Shown in pieces: positions 7,980 to 18,712 of a DNA stretch of 64,000 bases. The notes below the pieces were generated by a model. It was given only the letters and a program-made list of their open reading frames with translations. It was not told where the DNA came from and searched no databases. Every line of letters starts with the position of its first letter. Within the stretch, counting starts at the first letter, position 1. Source of the stretch: Polyangiaceae bacterium (lineage in GTDB: Bacteria; Myxococcota_A; Polyangia; Polyangiales; Polyangiaceae); assembly GCA_019637295.1 (NCBI GenBank), contig JAHBVX010000010.1, forward strand, positions 124,001-188,000. Direction: 5' to 3'. The position numbers were made by a program, and so were the translations under genes.

Positions 7980-9029
7980 CGAACGGAGGACGGCGCGCGC
8001 CAGGCGCTCCTGGGCCATGGTGTCGGCGATCAGGTAGGTCGGCTTCATGGCCTTGGCGGCCCGGTCGGCGATTTCCAGGATCGTGTCGTAGATGCGCATG
8101 ACCTGCGCGCGGGACTTCTCCGCGTCGTAGCCCTCGATCTCGGTCGCGACGTTGATCAAGCCGCCGGCATTGATGGCGTAGTCGGGCGCGTACAGGATCC
8201 CGCGCTGCATCAGGTCGTCCCCGTGGCGGGGCTCCGCGAGTTGGTTGTTGGCGGCACCCGCCACGATCTTGCATCGGAGCTGGGAAATCGTGGTGTCGTT
8301 GAGCGCGCTGCCGAGGGCGCAGGGCGCGAGCACATCGCACTCGGTGGAGAAGATGCCATCGAGGGCCACTACCTGCGCGCCGAACTCGCGCTCTGCGCGC
8401 GCCGCCTTCAGCGGATCCACATCGGCCACCGTCAGCCGCGCACCGAGCGCGTTCAGCTCCTTGCACAGGTGATAGCCCACGTGGCCGATGCCCTGCACGG
8501 CCACCTCGAGCCCCTCGATGGAGTCCCGTCCGAGCACGAACTTCACGCACGCCTCGATGCCGCGTCGCACGCCGAGGGCCGTGAAGGGGCTTGGATCGCC
8601 GGAGCCGCCCCGCTCGGGCTTCACGCCGGTGACGTGCGGGGTCACGCTGCGAATGACCTCCATGTCCTCGATGCTCGTGCCGCTGTCCTCCGCGGTGATG
8701 TAGTGCCCGCCGAGATCGCCGACGAACTTGCCGAACGCGCGAAACAGCGCCGAGCGATCGAACTCCGAACGGGGACGGATGATGACGCTCTTGCCCCCGC
8801 CCAGGGGGAGCCCGGTGATCGCCGCCTTGAACGTCATCCCGCGCGCGAGCCTGAGCGCATCGACGATGGCCTCCTCTTCGGAGTCGTAGTGGATGAAGCG
8901 GCAGCCGCCGAGCGCGGGGCCGAGGCGGCTGTCGTGAATGGCGACGATGGCCTGCAGCCCCGACGCGGGATCGCGGCAGAGGTGGAGCTCACCGTAGTCG
9001 TACTTGGCCAGCAGATCGAACACGCCCAT
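7962..9029 (-). CDS. ldh: Leucine dehydrogenase (Glu/Leu/Phe/Val dehydrogenase family)
   Basis: A 355-aa enzyme of family-typical length. Lys68 (substrate binding) and catalytic Lys80 in GLPLGGGKSVI fall at the positions known for bacillary leucine dehydrogenase. An NAD-binding Rossmann segment (VAVQGIGHVGYHLCKEL) lies near residue 185, and PCALGSALND is conserved. It reversibly deaminates leucine and other branched-chain amino acids to 2-oxoacids, feeding branched fatty acid and secondary metabolism. ATG 9029 has a purine-rich GGGAGGTAGCC upstream. It is a single gene, divergent from the VWA lipoprotein gene. Confidence 0.92.
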   Translation of the reverse strand: MGVFDLLAKYDYGELHLCRDPASGLQAIVAIHDSRLGPALGGCRFIHYDSEEEAIVDALRLARGMTFKAAITGLPLGGGKSVIIRPRSEFDRSALFRAFGKFVGDLGGHYITAEDSGTSIEDMEVIRSVTPHVTGVKPERGGSGDPSPFTALGVRRGIEACVKFVLGRDSIEGLEVAVQGIGHVGYHLCKELNALGARLTVADVDPLKAARAEREFGAQVVALDGIFSTECDVLAPCALGSALNDTTISQLRCKIVAGAANNQLAEPRHGDDLMQRGILYAPDYAINAGGLINVATEIEGYDAEKSRAQVMRIYDTILEIADRAAKAMKPTYLIADTMAQERLARAVLRSSVPPS

Positions 9030-9184
9030 GGGCTACCTCCCGTATCTCTTCGGGTTTCTGGTGGGCCCGGAACATAGATCAGCTGCCCCCCGCCCGGGGG
9101 GTGACAAGCGATCGACCGAGCCGGCTTGAGCCGGACCCCAGCGGAAAGTATGCTTGGCCAGCGGGCCGGAGCCCGGAGGGCACG

Positions 9185-10399
9185 ATGATGAATGGCATGC
9201 GAACGCTGGCTGCAGTGGTGGTCTCTGGGGGCCTTCTCGTGGGGGCGTGCTCGGCGTCGAGCAGCGGGGGCACCGGCGGCGGTGGCGGCCAGGGGGCGTC
9301 GAGCTCGGGCGGCACCGGCGCGGGCAGCGGCGCCTCCGGCGGCGCGCCCGCTGGGGGCAGCGGCGGCGGGATCGTCGTCACCGACTCGGGCAGCGGCGGC
9401 GGCGTCAACAACGACTCGGCCTGCTCGGCCATCGGGCAGAAGGCGGAGAACAAGCTGCAGCCTGCCGACATCGTGTTCGCCCTCGACAACTCGGGCAGCA
9501 TGAATCAGGAGGCGCAGTTCGTGCAGACGCACATGAACACGTTCTCCACGGGCATCATCCAGTCGAACATCGACGCCAACGTCGTCATCATCGCGGCCGC
9601 GTCCAACCAGAGCAACGGTGTGTGCATCGCACCGCCCCTCGGCTCCGGCCAGTGCCCGAACGACGACAAGCCTCCGAACTACCTGCACGTGAAGCAGAGC
9701 GTGGGCAGCACCAACGCGCTGTCGATGATCGTGAATCTATTCTCGCAGTACCAATCGATGCTGCGCCAGGGCGCTTCCAAGCACTTCATCGTGGTGACCG
9801 ACGACAACTCGAGCATGAGCGCGTCGGCGTTCGACCAGGCCATCGTGCCGTTGCTGCAAGGCGTGGACCCGCTCTACACGAAGTACGTCATGCACGCCAT
9901 TTATGGCTTCACGAAGCCGAACAACCTGGCGTGCTTCGCCAATCCGCAGAGTGACCCCTGCTGCGACAAGGCGCTCCCGGGCAACGTGCTCACGGCGGAC
10001 GTGGGCAGCGTGTATGCGACCTTGATCCAGCAGACCGGCGGCATCGCGGGCAACCTGTGCTTGCAGGACTTCTTGCCCGTGTTCCAGGCGGTCAGCCAGT
10101 CGGTGGTGCAGGGAGCGCAGCTGGCCTGCGAGTGGAACATCCCCCCGCCGGACGGCGGCAGCCTCGACCCGACCCTCGTGAACGTGGAGTTCACCGCCAA
10201 CGGCAGCACGCAGAAGCTAGGCTACGTCGCCTCGCCCGGGGACTGCGCCAACGTGCAGGGAGGCTGGTACTACGACAACCCCAGCGCGCCCACCAAGGTG
10301 CTCGTCTGTCCCCAGACCTGCCAGGTGATCCAGGGCGTACCCAACGCCGAGGTCCAGATCCTGTTCGGCTGCGCGAGCGAGCCGGCCGTTCCCAAGTGA
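9185..10399 (+). CDS. Lipoprotein with von Willebrand factor A domain
   Basis: ATG 9185 (ATG 9188 also possible) follows GGAGGG at 9175 and gives 404 aa. The signal peptide ends in lipobox LVGAC. A Gly/Ser/Ala linker of about 60 residues precedes a VWA domain that starts DIVFALDNSGSM, the MIDAS motif DxSxS. FIVVTDDNSSM supplies later metal-site residues. Cysteines are frequent in the C-terminal third. Predicted to be a surface-anchored, metal-dependent adhesion or binding protein. Linkers of this kind recur in other lipoproteins here (18551, 21146, 36095, 56702). Ligand unknown. Confidence 0.82.
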   Translation: MMNGMRTLAAVVVSGGLLVGACSASSSGGTGGGGGQGASSSGGTGAGSGASGGAPAGGSGGGIVVTDSGSGGGVNNDSACSAIGQKAENKLQPADIVFALDNSGSMNQEAQFVQTHMNTFSTGIIQSNIDANVVIIAAASNQSNGVCIAPPLGSGQCPNDDKPPNYLHVKQSVGSTNALSMIVNLFSQYQSMLRQGASKHFIVVTDDNSSMSASAFDQAIVPLLQGVDPLYTKYVMHAIYGFTKPNNLACFANPQSDPCCDKALPGNVLTADVGSVYATLIQQTGGIAGNLCLQDFLPVFQAVSQSVVQGAQLACEWNIPPPDGGSLDPTLVNVEFTANGSTQKLGYVASPGDCANVQGGWYYDNPSAPTKVLVCPQTCQVIQGVPNAEVQILFGCASEPAVPK

Positions 10400-10404
10400 T
10401 CGGT

Positions 10405-10421
10405 ACTGCCTGCGCGGCAGT
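10405..10421. terminator. Short hairpin after the VWA gene
   Basis: ACTGCC-TGCGC-GGCAGT forms a perfect 6-bp stem with a 5-nt loop, six bases after the stop. There is no T-tract, so intrinsic termination is uncertain. Confidence 0.25.
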
Positions 10422-10438
10422 GAAGTAGAGTCGGCGCC

Positions 10439-10999
10439 GTGGCGCTGACCGCAACCATGTACCGCGTGGACGTCACGCTCTCGGACGTGGACCGCGGCGT
10501 GTACGAACAGCTCGAGCTGCGGCTGGCGCGGCACCCCTCCGAGAGCGTTCGCTACTTGATCTCGCGCCTCTTGGCCTACTGCACGAGCTACGAGGAGGGC
10601 ATCACCTTCAGCAAAGGCGGGCTCTCCGACTCGGATGAGCCTCCCGTGTCCGTGTGGGATCCAACGGGCGTGCGCACGGCGTGGATCGACGTGGGCGCGC
10701 CCTCCGCGGAGCGGTTGCACAAGGCGAGCAAGTCGACGCCGCGCGTCGCGCTGTTCTCGCACGTCGCGTTGCCGCTGCTGCGGCGCGAGGCGGCTGGGCG
10801 CACGGTTCATCGACTGGAGCAGATCCAGGTCTGGCAGCTCGAGCCCGCGTTCCTCGATGCGCTCGGCGAGCGGGTGGGGCGAAACACACGCCTCGAGCTC
10901 GTGCGCACGGATGGTCAGCTATACGTCACCGTGGACGGCGAGGTGCTGACCGGCAGCATCACACCGGCGACCTTGATTACTCCTGGGATCGCCGGCTGA
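10439..10999 (+). CDS. YaeQ family protein
   Basis: A 186-aa protein of the usual YaeQ length. GTG 10439 is favoured because the product then begins MALTATMYRVDV, aligning with the E. coli YaeQ start (MALKATIYK). Conserved features include LARHPSES, the acidic DEPPVSVWDPTG segment and WIDVGAPSAERLHKASK. YaeQ folds like a PD-(D/E)XK nuclease but its role is unsettled. It ends 23 nt into the convergent exported-protein gene. Confidence 0.88.
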   Translation: MALTATMYRVDVTLSDVDRGVYEQLELRLARHPSESVRYLISRLLAYCTSYEEGITFSKGGLSDSDEPPVSVWDPTGVRTAWIDVGAPSAERLHKASKSTPRVALFSHVALPLLRREAAGRTVHRLEQIQVWQLEPAFLDALGERVGRNTRLELVRTDGQLYVTVDGEVLTGSITPATLITPGIAG

Positions 11000-11915
11000 C
11001 GTCGACGAGCACGGCGCCGCCCAGCGCCACGAACGCCGAGAAGTGCGGCAGCTCGAGGTCCGTAGGGCTGCCAAAGGTCTGCGGCTTCATGCGGTATCGA
11101 CTACCGACGCTCAACCACAGCGCGTAGCCGCGAGAGTACAGGGCGCCGGTCACGCCCAGCTCGGCGACACCGGTCGAGCGAGACGCGGCGCCGTCGGTGC
11201 TTCGACTCGAGACCCAATCCACGCCCAGGGACGCCCGCGCACCCAGCTCGTGGCGGGTGTCGAAGGGAGCACCCCACGCGACGCCCGCGTTCATGTCGTA
11301 GCCGAAGGTCGGGCCGGCGGGTGCGGAGCCGAACCGCGCGCTCTCGCTGAGCACGAACGCGAGCGCACCAGCGATGCCGACGCCGACATCGAGCCGAGCG
11401 CCGACCAGCGGTGAGAACGGCGGGGGGAGCACCTCCGTGTGCGTGCCGAGGCTCACCCCGCCGTGGGTGAAGTGGCGCGCCAGCTGCGGGGGCCTGCGCT
11501 TGCTGGCCGAGTCCGGCGCGGGGACGGCTCGCGCCTCCGGTCCGGGTCTGGGCTGCTCCGGGTCGGGAGGGGGCGGCGGCGGGCCTCGTCGTAGCCGCGT
11601 CTCGACGGCCTCGACCACAGCCTCGGCGGAGCTGGGGCCGGGAGCCACCCGCAGGATCTCCGCCGGCGGACCGTCCCAGATGACCCACAGCTGCGCGTCA
11701 TCGCAGGCGACCACCAGCGTACGCGGCAGCTCGGACTCGCCGCGGCCCGCGGCCAGGGTCAGATGGATGCGGGAGGCGAGCTCGTCCGCCTGCTCCTCCA
11801 GGCGATCGCAGGTGATCTTGACGACGGGCCCCCCCGAGGCCGCCTCGGCGGGGCCGGCGAGGCCAGCGAGGGCCAGCAGGATGGCGAGCGCCGCCGTGGT
11901 TCGATTTGCCCTCAC
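10977..11915 (-). CDS. Exported protein, possible outer-membrane beta-barrel
   Basis: GTG 11915 puts a clean signal peptide at the N-terminus (MRANRTTAALAILLALAGLAGPAEAA), giving 312 aa; ATG 11954 would add 13 residues. The first part (to about 110) is a small domain with VVACDDAQLWVIWDG. A Pro-rich linker follows, then a region of alternating strands (GVSLGTHTEVLPPPFSPLVGARLDVGV and onward) ending in hydrophobic beta-like sequence. The family is not recognised. It is divergent from the ECF sigma factor, so it could be part of that regulon, which is inference only. Confidence 0.65.
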   Translation of the reverse strand: MRANRTTAALAILLALAGLAGPAEAASGGPVVKITCDRLEEQADELASRIHLTLAAGRGESELPRTLVVACDDAQLWVIWDGPPAEILRVAPGPSSAEAVVEAVETRLRRGPPPPPPDPEQPRPGPEARAVPAPDSASKRRPPQLARHFTHGGVSLGTHTEVLPPPFSPLVGARLDVGVGIAGALAFVLSESARFGSAPAGPTFGYDMNAGVAWGAPFDTRHELGARASLGVDWVSSRSTDGAASRSTGVAELGVTGALYSRGYALWLSVGSRYRMKPQTFGSPTDLELPHFSAFVALGGAVLVDVSRRSQE

Positions 11916-11968
11916 GCCGGACCGATCCTCGCACCCGTGCCGAACGACTAACATACTACGACCTGCCC

Positions 11969-12559
11969 ATGTCCGAGGAAGGCTACTTGGTTCCCACAGC
12001 AGCGCCCGACGAGCCGCTGCCGCGCGAAAGCGTGCAGGACCTGGTGCATCCGAGCAGCGCAGAGCTCGTCGCGCTGCTGTATCGGCAGGTGGCCGTGCTC
12101 GCGGGGCCCCGGCAGGAGCTCGACGATCTGGTCCAGGCAGCCGCGGAGCGCGCGCTGAAATCGCTGCACCGCTTCGATGGTCGCTGCGCGCTCTCGACAT
12201 GGACCTACACCATCGCGTATCGGACGATCCTGGACAGCGACCGCTGGCACGCGCGTTTTCGTCGACGCTTCGTGTCGAGCGAGGCGCACGAGCTGGCGCG
12301 AAGCGAGTCAGACTGGGACACGGGCCAGGCCTTTCTCGAGCTGCAGCGAGCCCGCCGACTGCACGTGGCGCTCGCCGGGCTGCCCGCCAAGAAGCGCGCG
12401 GTGATCGTGCTCGTGGAGTTCGAGGGCATGGCGCTCAAGGACGTCTCCGCCATCGTGGGCGCCAATGAACGCACCGTGCGCTCTCGCCTGCGGGACGCGC
12501 GCAAGATGTTGGCTCGCGACCTGGCTCGGGATCCTCTCTTCGGCGGAGGTGAGCCGTGA
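11969..12559 (+). CDS. ECF-type RNA polymerase sigma factor
   Basis: A 196-aa protein from ATG 11969. Region 2 covers about residues 25-95 (DDLVQAAAERALKSLHRFDGRCALSTWTYTIAYRTILD), with the conserved DLVQ and STWTYTIA segments. Region 4 (about 135-185) contains LPAKKRAVIVLVEFEGMALKDVSAIVGANERTVRSRLRDARKML, a typical helix-turn-helix. ECF factors redirect RNA polymerase in response to envelope signals and are usually held by a membrane anti-sigma factor. The next gene overlaps by 4 nt and encodes a candidate for that. Confidence 0.92.
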   Translation: MSEEGYLVPTAAPDEPLPRESVQDLVHPSSAELVALLYRQVAVLAGPRQELDDLVQAAAERALKSLHRFDGRCALSTWTYTIAYRTILDSDRWHARFRRRFVSSEAHELARSESDWDTGQAFLELQRARRLHVALAGLPAKKRAVIVLVEFEGMALKDVSAIVGANERTVRSRLRDARKMLARDLARDPLFGGGEP

Positions 12560-13284
12560 AGCACGAGCTGTCGCCTGCCGACCAGCGCATGCTCGCGGCA
12601 GCGCGCCTGGCCTGGCGAGCCGCCGTGCCCACGGATGTAGACGTGGAGCAGGCGGTGAAGCGCCTGACGCCGCGGCTCGAGCGAAAGCGGCAGCACCGGC
12701 CGCTGCGACACGCGGGCAGACTCGCGGTCATCTTCGTCGTGCTGGGCGCCGGCCTGGCCTGGGCTGCAGGTGGGGGCAGTCGGTTCAGCGCGGCGGGCAG
12801 CCGGCCGCTCGAGCCGCTGCACAGCGGCGGCGCGCGGTCCGCCGGTGGAGCCGTGAGCCTGAGCGCACGACTCGCAGCAACGCCCGCGCCTGCGCTGGCG
12901 GAGCAGGCCCTCAGCCCTCCGCTCGAGCCTGCGCTCGAGGCGCCCAGCGTGGCTCCGCCGAGGCCCACCCGGGCAGCGCGAGGAACGCCACCGCTAGCCG
13001 CACCGTCGGGAGCGAACGCCAGCGAAACGAGCACCTGGCGTCGGGTGCGCGAGGCCCTGACCGAGGGGGACGCCCCCGGGGCCGAGGTCGCGCTGTCCGA
13101 GCTCGGAGCGAGCCAAGACCCGGACACGCGGGTCAAGGCGGAGCTCGGCTTGGCGCAGCTCGCGCTCGCGCGTGGCGACTGCGCTCGCGCGAGCGCCATC
13201 GCGCAGGGGATCCTGGCCCGCAGCGCGGACGGCACCATGCGGGCGCGGGCCCGAGACGTCATCGCTCGTTGCCCGACGCGGTGA
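12556..13284 (+). CDS. Putative membrane anti-sigma factor
   Basis: A 242-aa product starting at GTG 12556 inside the sigma-factor stop (GTGA overlap). A cytosolic N-terminus of about 55 residues is basic and helical. It is followed by one TM helix (LAVIFVVLGAGLAWAAG, about 58-74), a low-complexity Ala/Pro/Leu region, and a C-terminal helical domain (VRAKAELGLAQLALARGDCARASAIAQGIL type, TPR-like). No zinc-binding HxxxCxxC anti-sigma motif is visible. Assignment rests on coupling, topology and size. Confidence 0.6.
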   Translation: MKHELSPADQRMLAAARLAWRAAVPTDVDVEQAVKRLTPRLERKRQHRPLRHAGRLAVIFVVLGAGLAWAAGGGSRFSAAGSRPLEPLHSGGARSAGGAVSLSARLAATPAPALAEQALSPPLEPALEAPSVAPPRPTRAARGTPPLAAPSGANASETSTWRRVREALTEGDAPGAEVALSELGASQDPDTRVKAELGLAQLALARGDCARASAIAQGILARSADGTMRARARDVIARCPTR

Positions 13285-13320
13285 ACGACGGTGGCGGCAG
13301 GGCGAGCGTGAGTGAGTTGG

Positions 13321-13842
13321 TCATCGACACACCGGCGCGTCCGGCTCACTCCGGCACGTTGGGCCGCCTTCCTGTACGGGGTCGAAGGCGGTGCCGTCCT
13401 TGACGCAGTACGAGCCAGCGAGCTCGCCCTGGCCGAAGCCCAAGTCGTCGCGCAACTTCACGCAGGAGAAGCCAGACGGGCACTCGCAGTAGCGCGCGCC
13501 GACGGTCGGTCCGTCGCAGCGACAGGAGCAGTAGACGGCGCTGGATGCCGGCCGATCCGTGTCCCAAGCGGCGACCGGAACGGTGACCGCGTCGCCGACG
13601 GACGTCATGCACGAGCCGCTGCCATCCTCCTGCCCTCGGGGACAGGTCACGCGACCCTGGAAGTGGTTGACGAGACAGACCCGGCTCTCGCACTGCACCG
13701 ACCTGGACTCCACGCCGACCTCCTTGATCGAGTAGCCCGCGAAGTCGACGCGCGCTTCGTCCTCCGGCACGCACGGATCGCCCACGCCACCGGTCTGATC
13801 GCACCCCAGGCACAGGGCGACCGCCCACACTAGCTGTTTCAT
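13321..13842 (-). CDS. Cys-rich putative lipoprotein
   Basis: ATG 13842 gives 173 aa and a short signal peptide ending LCLGC. An upstream GTG/ATG frame only adds polar residues. The mature protein has about 17 cysteines, spaced as if paired in disulphides (VQCESRVCLVNHF, VYCSCRCDG, YCECPSGFSCVKL). This style of small Cys-rich exported protein is common in myxobacteria. Function unknown. It converges with the anti-sigma gene and is divergent from the kinase at 13962. Confidence 0.68.
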   Translation of the reverse strand: MKQLVWAVALCLGCDQTGGVGDPCVPEDEARVDFAGYSIKEVGVESRSVQCESRVCLVNHFQGRVTCPRGQEDGSGSCMTSVGDAVTVPVAAWDTDRPASSAVYCSCRCDGPTVGARYCECPSGFSCVKLRDDLGFGQGELAGSYCVKDGTAFDPVQEGGPTCRSEPDAPVCR

Positions 13843-13961
13843 GTTCGAGTCCTCCGACGAGCGCACTCGCGCCCTCTCTCGTTAGTCGCGCGACCACAGC
13901 CGAGTGAGCGCTTCGCAGCCGCGGCACGCGCTCGGGCGCCAACTCTGCTAAGGATGGTCGG

Positions 13962-15914
<1,953 letters not shown>

Positions 15915-15933
15915 GGCGCGCCCTGCGCTCGCG

Positions 15934-16962
15934 TCAGCAGTTCGAGCAGCAGTCGCCGTAGTACCAGCACATGGCGTCGCAGTGACATTGGCCGCCGCCG
16001 CTGCCGCCCGCGCCGCTGCCGCCGCTGCCACTGCCGCAGTTGGAGCAGCAGTCGCCGTGGTAGCTGCACTCGGCGTCGCAGTAGCACTGTCCGCCGCCCG
16101 CGCCGCTGCCGCCGCTGCCGCTACCGCCCGCGCCGCTGCCGCCGCTGCCGCTGCCGCAGTTGGAGCAGCAGTCGCCGTGGTAGCTGCACTCGGCGTCGCA
16201 GTAGCACTGTCCACCGCCCGCGCCGCTGCCGCCGCTGCCGCCCGTTCCGGCACCGCCGCTGCCCGCTCCGCCGCCGCCGCTGCTGCCGCCGCTGCCGCTG
16301 CTGCAGTTGGAGCAGCAGTCGCCGTGGTAGCTGCACTCCGAGTCGCAGTAGCACTGACCAGCCGTGGGATCGCCGCCGCCGCCGCTGCTGCTTCCGAGCT
16401 TGGTGGCTCGGATGGCGTGATAGCCGGTGGCATGGAGCGAGCTGGTTGGGCGCGAGCGAAACTGCATGTCGTCGGCGGTGTTGGCCTGCTCGATCACGCA
16501 GGCCTCGCTCTTGGCGCTGTTGTTCCAGCCAAGGAACATCACGATGTGGCCTGCGCCGTTCTTGCGATACACCAGCGCGTCCGCGGGCACGAGCTCATCG
16601 AAGGAGCTCAGGCTCGTCCAGTTGGCGGTGTCTTGCACGAAGTTCGCCGTCGTGTACGAGGTGCCGAGCTGCCAGCACATGGACACGAACCCCGAACAGT
16701 CCGTGCGATAGCCGTTGTAGTTCTTCGTCTGGCTGTACGGCACTTGGGCGTCGTACCACTCGAAGCCCCGCTCGATCGCGGCGCGCCGCGCGCCCTGCAC
16801 GCTCGCCAGGATGGTGTCCCGCGACAGGCTGCAGCCGCTCTTGAGCTCGTGTTCCGAGGTGTCCCCGACGTCGCCGACCTCGGTGCTCGGCTCCGGGACC
16901 GCCGCACAGCTGATGGCCACGATGGATCCGCCCACTGCCTGGAGTGCTCTGAGGATGCGCAT
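15934..16962 (-). CDS. Cysteine-peptidase-fold lipoprotein with four somatomedin-B-like motifs
   Basis: ATG 16962 gives 342 aa with a lipobox-like AISC at residues 16-19. Residues about 65-200 look like an NlpC/P60 or CHAP-type fold: catalytic Cys89 in RTDCSGF and His139 in GAGHIVMFLGW. After residue 205 come four copies of an 18-residue cysteine module (pattern QCYCDxECSYHGDCCSNC) joined by Gly/Ser/Ala linkers. The pattern CxCDxxCxxxGDCC matches the core of the eukaryotic somatomedin B knot. The last copy diverges (HCDAMCWYYGDCC). Expected role: surface peptidoglycan amidase or binding protein. The combination is unusual. Confidence 0.8.
   Translation of the reverse strand: MRILRALQAVGGSIVAISCAAVPEPSTEVGDVGDTSEHELKSGCSLSRDTILASVQGARRAAIERGFEWYDAQVPYSQTKNYNGYRTDCSGFVSMCWQLGTSYTTANFVQDTANWTSLSSFDELVPADALVYRKNGAGHIVMFLGWNNSAKSEACVIEQANTADDMQFRSRPTSSLHATGYHAIRATKLGSSSGGGGDPTAGQCYCDSECSYHGDCCSNCSSGSGGSSGGGGAGSGGAGTGGSGGSGAGGGQCYCDAECSYHGDCCSNCGSGSGGSGAGGSGSGGSGAGGGQCYCDAECSYHGDCCSNCGSGSGGSGAGGSGGGQCHCDAMCWYYGDCCSNC
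15938..16356 (-). repeat. Repeats encoding the four cysteine-knot motifs
   Basis: About 54-nt near-identical blocks at 15938-15990, 16038-16091, 16158-16211 and 16303-16356, separated by GCC/GCT-rich linker DNA. The middle two blocks are identical and 120 nt apart, suggesting recent duplication or conversion. Confidence 0.85.
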
Positions 16963-17105
16963 GGGGACCGCTTCAGCAAGCCTCGTGCCGGGGCACGGAG
17001 CGCCAGATCCTCCGGGGATTTTGCCTCCTGTCCCGCGGTCGTCCGGATGATCCGGCTGGACGGCCCGGACGGACTCGGCGCCCGAGCAGTACACTCGACG
17101 GCGCG

Positions 17106-17657
17106 ATGCACGACGACCCCGACGCACGCTTGCAGGCTGCCGAGGCGCCCGACGAAGGGGTCATCGAGGCAGCCGAGATGACGCGGCCCCACGGCAAGCA
17201 GCCCTACCACGACGCGATCGCGCCCGAGCTCATCGACGATCTGCACCTGGCCATTGGCAAAGGGCTGGCGCTGGTGGGAGCGGACGAGGGAGCGCCACCG
17301 GCGGCGTGGCTCGAGGCCATCGCGCGCTACCTGGACGACGCGCGCCACGGCAAGCGACGCTCGCCGTCGGACCCGACCGAGACCTCGCTCGCGCTCGGAT
17401 GTCTGCTCGGGCAGGCCGTGTGTCGCGAGCTGGGCTGGGGCTGGGCACACGTGCGTCGCACCCGGCGGCCGGGCATCCTCGTCATCTCTCCGGACCGGCG
17501 CTACGCCCTCGCGCCCCGGGCCATCATCGAGCACGCAGCTCAGGGCAACGCGAATCTCCGCGAGCTCGCCGCGCGACTGCGCACGGGCGAAGCGCTCCCG
17601 CGGGCCAAGCCCGGAGAATATTTGCGCGTCTCGGTCGGTCCGACGCGGGCACGGTGA
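17106..17657 (+). CDS. Hypothetical cytosolic protein
   Basis: A 183-aa product from ATG 17106 with no signal peptide or TM helix. The central part (SLALGCLLGQAVCRELGWGWAHVRR) recalls DUF3806-type proteins, in which a similar GxLxGExxxRELGW stretch occurs, but I am not certain. It stands between a divergent peptidase-like lipoprotein gene and a convergent lipoprotein gene, 39 nt from the latter. No function proposed. Confidence 0.65.
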   Translation: MHDDPDARLQAAEAPDEGVIEAAEMTRPHGKQPYHDAIAPELIDDLHLAIGKGLALVGADEGAPPAAWLEAIARYLDDARHGKRRSPSDPTETSLALGCLLGQAVCRELGWGWAHVRRTRRPGILVISPDRRYALAPRAIIEHAAQGNANLRELAARLRTGEALPRAKPGEYLRVSVGPTRAR

Positions 17658-17696
17658 TTGGATGGCCGTGATGCTCGGCGAGCAGGCGTCACGAGC

Positions 17697-18551
17697 TCAA
17701 GGGCAGCCCGGCGTGTTCGTGATGGTGGCGCCATCCGTAGAGAAGTAGAACGCCCGACGCACGTAGGCCGACTCGAGGTTCGGCTTGTCCTGCACGTTGA
17801 CGGGCACCAGCGCCGACCAGAGCCACTTGGCTTGCGAGGTGGTCAACACCGGCCCCCACGGTCCATCCCCGTGGTTCGCGATCTCGACCGCAGCGGGCCA
17901 CGCCGAGTCGTCGAAGGTCTCCGACGTCCAACCCGTCACCTCGGACGTCGAGACGCGCCAAGACGAATCCGTGACCACGAGCGCCGTGGGCGCGCCATCC
18001 ACGGGCAGGATGAGCTCGCCGATGATACCGCGGTCGTTGCCTGCTTGGCTCGAGGTGTTCGTCCCCTTCACCGCGATCACGTTCTTCTTGCTGGGATGGA
18101 CGAAGAGCGAGACATCGATGGTCACCGCGGATTGCCAGTTGTTGGTGGTCCCAACGCTGCTGCCGTTGACGAACACCTCGCACTCGTTGTCCGCCGTGAT
18201 GCGCAGGGTCACCGTGGCGGTCCCGCTCGTCGGAATGGTCGCGCAGGCGGGATCGGCGTCGGGGGCTGCATCGACGGGAGCGTCCGCGCTCGCGTCCGCA
18301 GCGCCGGCGCTGCCGCCGGTCGAAGCGTCCGCACCCGCAGCTCCACCCGTCGCGCCGGAGCCGCCGGTCGCGCCGGAGCCGCCGGTCGCGCCGGAGCCGC
18401 CGGTCGCGCCGGAGCCGCCGGTCGCGCCGGAGCCGCCGGAGCCGCCGCTCCCTCCTCCATTGGCCTCGGAGTCACCGCCACATGCCATCGCTGCCGCCAT
18501 GGGAACGACGACTGCCGCGAGCCAACGGAGCAGAACCAGTTGTTTGACCAT
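17697..18551 (-). CDS. Lipoprotein with hexapeptide linker and galactose-binding-like domain
   Basis: ATG 18551 gives 284 aa; signal peptide ends AAAMAC. The N-terminal linker contains the hexapeptide GATGGS repeated, encoded by an 18-bp tandem repeat at 18351-18440. After an Asp/Ala-rich stretch, residues about 100-284 look like a beta-sandwich of the galactose-binding type (CEVFVNGSSVGTTNNW, VIAVKGTN, WTSETFDDSAWPAAVEI). This fold appears as a carbohydrate-binding domain in many secreted proteins. No catalytic domain is visible, so binding to sugars or cell surface is the best guess. Confidence 0.72.
   Translation of the reverse strand: MVKQLVLLRWLAAVVVPMAAAMACGGDSEANGGGSGGSGGSGATGGSGATGGSGATGGSGATGGSGATGGAAGADASTGGSAGAADASADAPVDAAPDADPACATIPTSGTATVTLRITADNECEVFVNGSSVGTTNNWQSAVTIDVSLFVHPSKKNVIAVKGTNTSSQAGNDRGIIGELILPVDGAPTALVVTDSSWRVSTSEVTGWTSETFDDSAWPAAVEIANHGDGPWGPVLTTSQAKWLWSALVPVNVQDKPNLESAYVRRAFYFSTDGATITNTPGCP
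18351..18440 (-). repeat. Five 18-bp tandem repeats in lipoprotein linker
   Basis: Five units of CGCGCCGGAGCCGCCGGT in register (18351, 18369, 18387, 18405, 18423). The last unit differs only in its final base. They encode GATGGS repeats. Copy-number change would lengthen or shorten the linker without a frameshift. Confidence 0.9.
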
Positions 18552-18712
18552 GGCGCATCCGACGCCGCTCACTCGCGGCAGTCAAGCGCCTCGACGAGCC
18601 ATCGCGCACCGCGACGCCCGTCCTACAAACGAGTTGCAAACTGCATGACACCTCGAGCACGAGTGATCACTCTCACGGCGACTCCGTCACCGCTACTCTG
18701 CACCGCCACTCG

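Noticed and set aside
9086-9101. CCCCCC-GCCC-GGGGGG hairpin as a terminator
   Set aside because: It lies between divergent genes where no transcript should end. Probably chance in GC-rich DNA.
15938-16356. Regular repeats as a CRISPR array
   Set aside because: The units lie inside a coding frame and encode cysteine motifs. Spacers are low-complexity linker codons, and no cas gene is nearby.
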